From Coprinopsis marcescibilis (taxonomy: Eukaryota > Basidiomycota > Agaricomycetes > Agaricales > Psathyrellaceae): a DNA stretch of 64,000 bases. The position numbers and the translations under genes were made by a program. Numbering within the stretch: the stretch's first letter is position 1; every line of letters begins with the position of its first letter. Location: NCBI GenBank assembly GCA_004369085.1, contig ML210240.1, positions 43,086 through 107,085 on the forward strand. Reading direction: 5' to 3'. This document shows, one piece after another, positions 60,698-64,000 of this stretch. Below the pieces are notes generated by a model, which searched no databases, had not been told where the DNA came from, and worked only from the letters and a program-made list of their open reading frames with translations.

Positions 60698-61660
60698 TTA
60701 TGAGTATACTAAGTTACTAAACAGTATCAGATGTGTAGTACGATGTGAGCGCATCCTGGAGTGCTTTCTTCCAACTTCCAGAGCACGACGACGCTTGTAG
60801 AGTGACCGTAGCTCATTTTCCGTTTCATCCCAGCTTTTCTCGAGTGCCTTGAGTGAGTGTTCCAGAGCCATATAGCCTGTTGTAGGCATTCGCTTGCGGT
60901 CCTGGCTCTCTAGGCTTGTTTCACTCTTCCATTTTGAGGTTGGCAATGGCATGACATCAGGAGCAGCAGCGCGGGCACCTATATGCATTTTGAAGCCATA
61001 CAGTGTATCTCCGGACTGTTGCATTGTTGTTGTACTAGAAAAGCTTTGGAACGGGTCTGGTTGAGTGCCACACTCGGCTGCCTGTGTTTCTGGGACAAGG
61101 AGATCGCCGTCAGGGTCCTGGTAGTAACATTAACATTACAATGTTAGTCCATGCATGATTTCAAGCAAACGGATACACACATACCTGAGAGTCTTCAATA
61201 TAGCTTAAGGCCACTGAGGCGTCTCCATCAGACCTGTAGGCACTATCAGTATGAACAGTGCTCGCTAAATCCACCATGTTAGAAACCATATCTAACTTGG
61301 GATAGCACAGTACGATTTTAGACTTACCAATTCCGTCAGTTTTACATTGTGCCCTCCAGTTCTCAACATTGCTTTTAACTGAGAGTGTACTCTAGGAACC
61401 CTATGAGCCTGATACATTGGTAAAAGATATTCAATAGAACCCACTTTATCAACACAAGCTTTCTTTTCTGGGGTCATAGTGGCGGATGCAGCGGAAAGCG
61501 CGGAAGGTTCGGTTGGGCTGTCTGTATGATAGACACCTTCACCGTAGTTAAGAAGTGGTTGAGACAACCCAGCATCAGTAGCAGTAGGCCTTTGCAGCAT
61601 AAGAGAAAAAGGTATGGTGAGATGGTCAACGTTGACAAGGCGTGCATTCGAGAAGTGCAC
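60698..61660 (-). CDS. Small transposon-internal gene, unknown
   Basis: Coding-like exons on the minus strand: a frame from MHFSNARLVNVDHLT (61660), an exon reading HTDSAYRSDGDASVALSYIE, and one from DPDGDLLVPETQAAECGTQ to a coiled-coil-like end (HSLKALEKSWDETENELRSL) with basic YKRRRALEVGRK. The last two exons join in phase, but the junction with the first is not resolved. It lies between Tnp2 and the 553-aa companion gene. Confidence 0.45.
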
Positions 61661-61725
61661 TGTGCGGCATGTACTAAATAGAAACTTCGAATTGATGGTA
61701 AAATTAAATATTCTACGCCCATTAA

Positions 61726-64000
61726 TTACTGCTCTAATACACTCATTTCATTGCCAGGTGCTACTACCACAGTATCAGCAGGATTCAGAGGTCTCATATC
61801 ATCCAGGCCTGATTTTTCAACAGGATACCAGAATGTACCTGCTTCGAGTACCAGCTTCTGAAATGATACAAGTGAGATAATACCGCCAACTGGTATGATC
61901 ACAAGCCTATCGTCACCACAGTATTGCATTGCAAGAACCGTACCCAGTGACTGATGCTTGATTTCTGCATCAGGTTCTCCAAACTCTGAGACGAGCGCAT
62001 ACGGAGTATTTAGGTGGTTGAAGTAGAATTGAACTTCTCCATATGTAACCGTATTGTTGCATTGGAACTTTTTGAAAGCGTGTAAGCATACCAATGAATA
62101 TAGATTTGAAAGGAAACACATACCTTGATCATGCGAGAAACTCGGCAGTTCAGAGTAGTAACTCTGTCTTCTGCATAACGGCTTCGAACAACTTGCTCGT
62201 TTGGCAGTTTAAGGCGACCCCATTTCCTAACCTGCGACAGACTAAACTGTGTCTGGAGAAGCGTCGTCTGTTGAACAGACCCAACCAGCTCCGGACAGTC
62301 ACTACGAGGTGTCATGAATACATGATTCCCACCAGTATTGAGCCCATATTTCGATGTTGCTGGAGCATCACCTTGAATAAACTGCGGATACATTGCTTGT
62401 ATGGCATTCATCTGAGAGAGGCGCACTGTGATCTGACTGACATTCGCAAAAGGTGATGAGTGTTGCCGAATTTCGCCAGTTACAAGCCCGATTGTTCCTT
62501 CGAGCGTAAATTGAGTTGAATAAGCACCAGGGCCAGCTCGGTAAATCTCCTGGGCTGTATGAAGAAGCGTGTGAAGGCATGGACGACAAAAATGCATCCG
62601 GTTGACCTTCCGTTGGTAGTAGAGGTTCTCATAGTCCTCAACGAATTGAACAAGAAGTGAAAAGGCCTCCACCATCTGCTCCTTGTTAATTCTGCGCTGT
62701 ACTAGGATCCGTGCGGCCCGGGCCAGCTTGCAGTAGTGTAGCCAATATTTCGCAGGTAAGAGACTCTTGAAGAGTGCAGGTCCAAGGCCATAGAAGTAGA
62801 GACAGTATTCGGTGGCCTTGTAACCACTGTTGAGCTTAGTAGCAGGGTTCCGAGGGGGGCGGTGATACATTGATGGAAAGTATTGCTTTGCTTCCTCAAC
62901 AAGTTCGCCGTGCTTGGTCCATTCAGCTCCTTTAAAAGTTGCCCAGTCCCAAGTAGTTTTATCATCAGTCGGGTCGCATTTGATGGTTCCTCGCCACAGG
63001 GATAACATAAGCTCTGGGACATTGTTGAATAACAGGTGCATCAAGTCGACCGTGAAACATTTGGGTGGAGGTAGAGAGTATCGAAGTGCTGAAATAAGTG
63101 ATGGTTTGCTGATGCCGGTGTCCTTTCGCCGGATTTCGTACTCTCCCTGGGTTTTGGCATCAATGATCTTCTTGATGTCGTCCTGATACTTCTCAATGGT
63201 TGGAAGCTGGACGTGTCTGAAATCGAAGTCGGGGTGGGTGCATCCTTCGACATTGTAGCTGTGAGGAAGTAGGTGCACTGAGTAGTAGTGTCCGCATCCA
63301 GGCTTGTGCCGGCCCTTCATTGGACAGCCAAGTTGGCAACCATGTGCTCCATGGTGCCCAACACGGCCATCGAGCTCCACCAGACCAACAGTATCTGCAG
63401 TTCCAAACGCAAAGAAAATCCGTGAGCTAATGATAGCATCCTTCATAGCATCGTACATCTGCAGCCCTGCACCATTTCCCTCATTCTGCAGAGCGGAGAG
63501 GTGATAGAGTGACCTATACAGGAAAGATCCCACATTCTGCGGCTTCTCTGGACCAGGAATGATAAATGCTGGGAGGATGTGACAACGCTTGTAGCGAATG
63601 GCGGGATCATAGTTGTAAACGATCCATATTCCGAACCAAGTGTCGGATTTCTTGTCCTGGTAAAGCTGTGCTCCATCGACGGAGAGTCCAACAAAGATGT
63701 CGTCTTCGGTTGGGGAAGGAATGCCCAACATTGGCCCTATATTGCGCAGGTCTTGACCACAAAAGATGTCGTCGTAGGTTGCATCGACGCCATGGGACTG
63801 CAGAAGCTCCGCCATCTTTTTAGACCTGTACTGCATCGCTAGTGAGCCTTCTTTGGACTGTTGAAGTGCTTGAAGCTGTGGGCCGAGTGGTATTGTGCAT
63901 GCCTGCTGTCGTGAAACCTTTGCTTTGCTGCTGTTGCGGGTTGGAAGATATCGAGGCTCCCCGCATTTGCATGAATCTTCGTCCTTGAGGTGACCAGTAA
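61726..64000 (-). CDS. Tnp2-family (CACTA/Plavaka) transposase, 5' end missing
   Basis: Exons 62124-64000 and 61726-62067, with the frame open to the right edge, so the N-terminus is outside the window. At the edge KDEDSCKCGEPRYLP shows a CxC possibly zinc-binding. The core has VGLSVDGAQLYQDKKSDTWF, IPGPEKPQNVGSFLYRSL, a Cys-rich GHHGAHGCQLGCPMKGRHKP block and CFTVDLMHLLFNNVPELML, with acidic residues (VDGAQ, VDLMH) in positions expected for a DDE-type nuclease. The C-terminus has YGEVQFYFNHL and SVLEQ at the end. It should cut and move the element. No internal stop was found in the visible part. Confidence 0.85.

Larger units (their letters stand above)
58007..64000 (-). mobile_element. CACTA/Plavaka-like DNA transposon (right end outside)
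   Basis: Coding evidence is a Tnp2-type transposase (61726 to beyond 64000, minus strand) with two further minus-strand genes. The proposed left end is CACTA at 58007-58011, preceded by tca (58004-58006) as possible 3-bp target duplicate. It is followed by a cluster of CTGCA motifs typical of sub-terminal repeats. No stop or frameshift was found in the transposase part seen, so the copy may be recent. The second terminus is outside the window, so the boundary is inferred. Confidence 0.65.

Noticed and set aside
1..64000. CRISPR arrays, operons, ribosome-binding sites
   Set aside because: The window is clearly eukaryotic with spliceosomal introns; no such prokaryotic signals are expected or seen.

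Overview
This 64 kb window is eukaryotic and fits a mushroom-forming basidiomycete (Agaricomycetes). Genes are cut by many introns of about 40-70 nt with GT..AG ends, and the contents are typical of that class: NACHT-type NLR (STAND) genes, F-box/LRR-like genes, a full-size PDR transporter, a membrane-anchored P450, a CsbD-like stress protein and a CACTA-like DNA transposon. Gene models were built by joining open frames at splice sites with phase checks; every multi-exon model given with a protein length closes in frame. No database search was possible.

Layout. 1-15 kb is an NLR cluster on the plus strand: a repeat-less NACHT gene (15-2752), a NACHT-ankyrin-TPR gene (3069-7133), a NACHT copy with an in-frame stop (9902-11943) and another repeat-less NACHT gene (12410-15020). 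A small inverted-repeat element (7135-7567) and a short transmembrane protein gene (8180-8885) lie between them. 15.7-22.2 kb is mostly housekeeping: an RNA polymerase III C31/RPC7-like subunit (minus), an Aly/REF mRNA-export adaptor with one exceptionally long intron, sterol 24-C-methyltransferase ERG6, and a putative nuclear protein with a basic domain. 22.7-37.5 kb is an F-box family cluster of five members; one lacks its 5' half and one has a frameshift. A golgin with a GRAB domain (RUD3/GMAP-210 type) sits inside it. 39.5-53.8 kb holds a 23-exon PDR/ABCG transporter, a CsbD-like gene, a decayed region, a tetraspanin and a 12-exon P450 with a likely 3-nt exon. 54.6-57.1 kb is a fourth repeat-less NACHT gene between two diverged copies of P450-tail plus NLR-upstream sequence. 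From about 58,007 to the right edge lies a CACTA/Plavaka-like transposon with a Tnp2 transposase running off the window and two companion genes.

The most interesting theme is the repeat-less NLR family. All four members share one exon plan: a short hydrophobic/glycine N-terminal motif on a symmetric phase 1-1 exon, a phase 1-1 NACHT exon, then short C-terminal exons. The N-terminal motif looks like a swappable module and could be a signalling (possibly amyloid-type) motif; that role is inference only.
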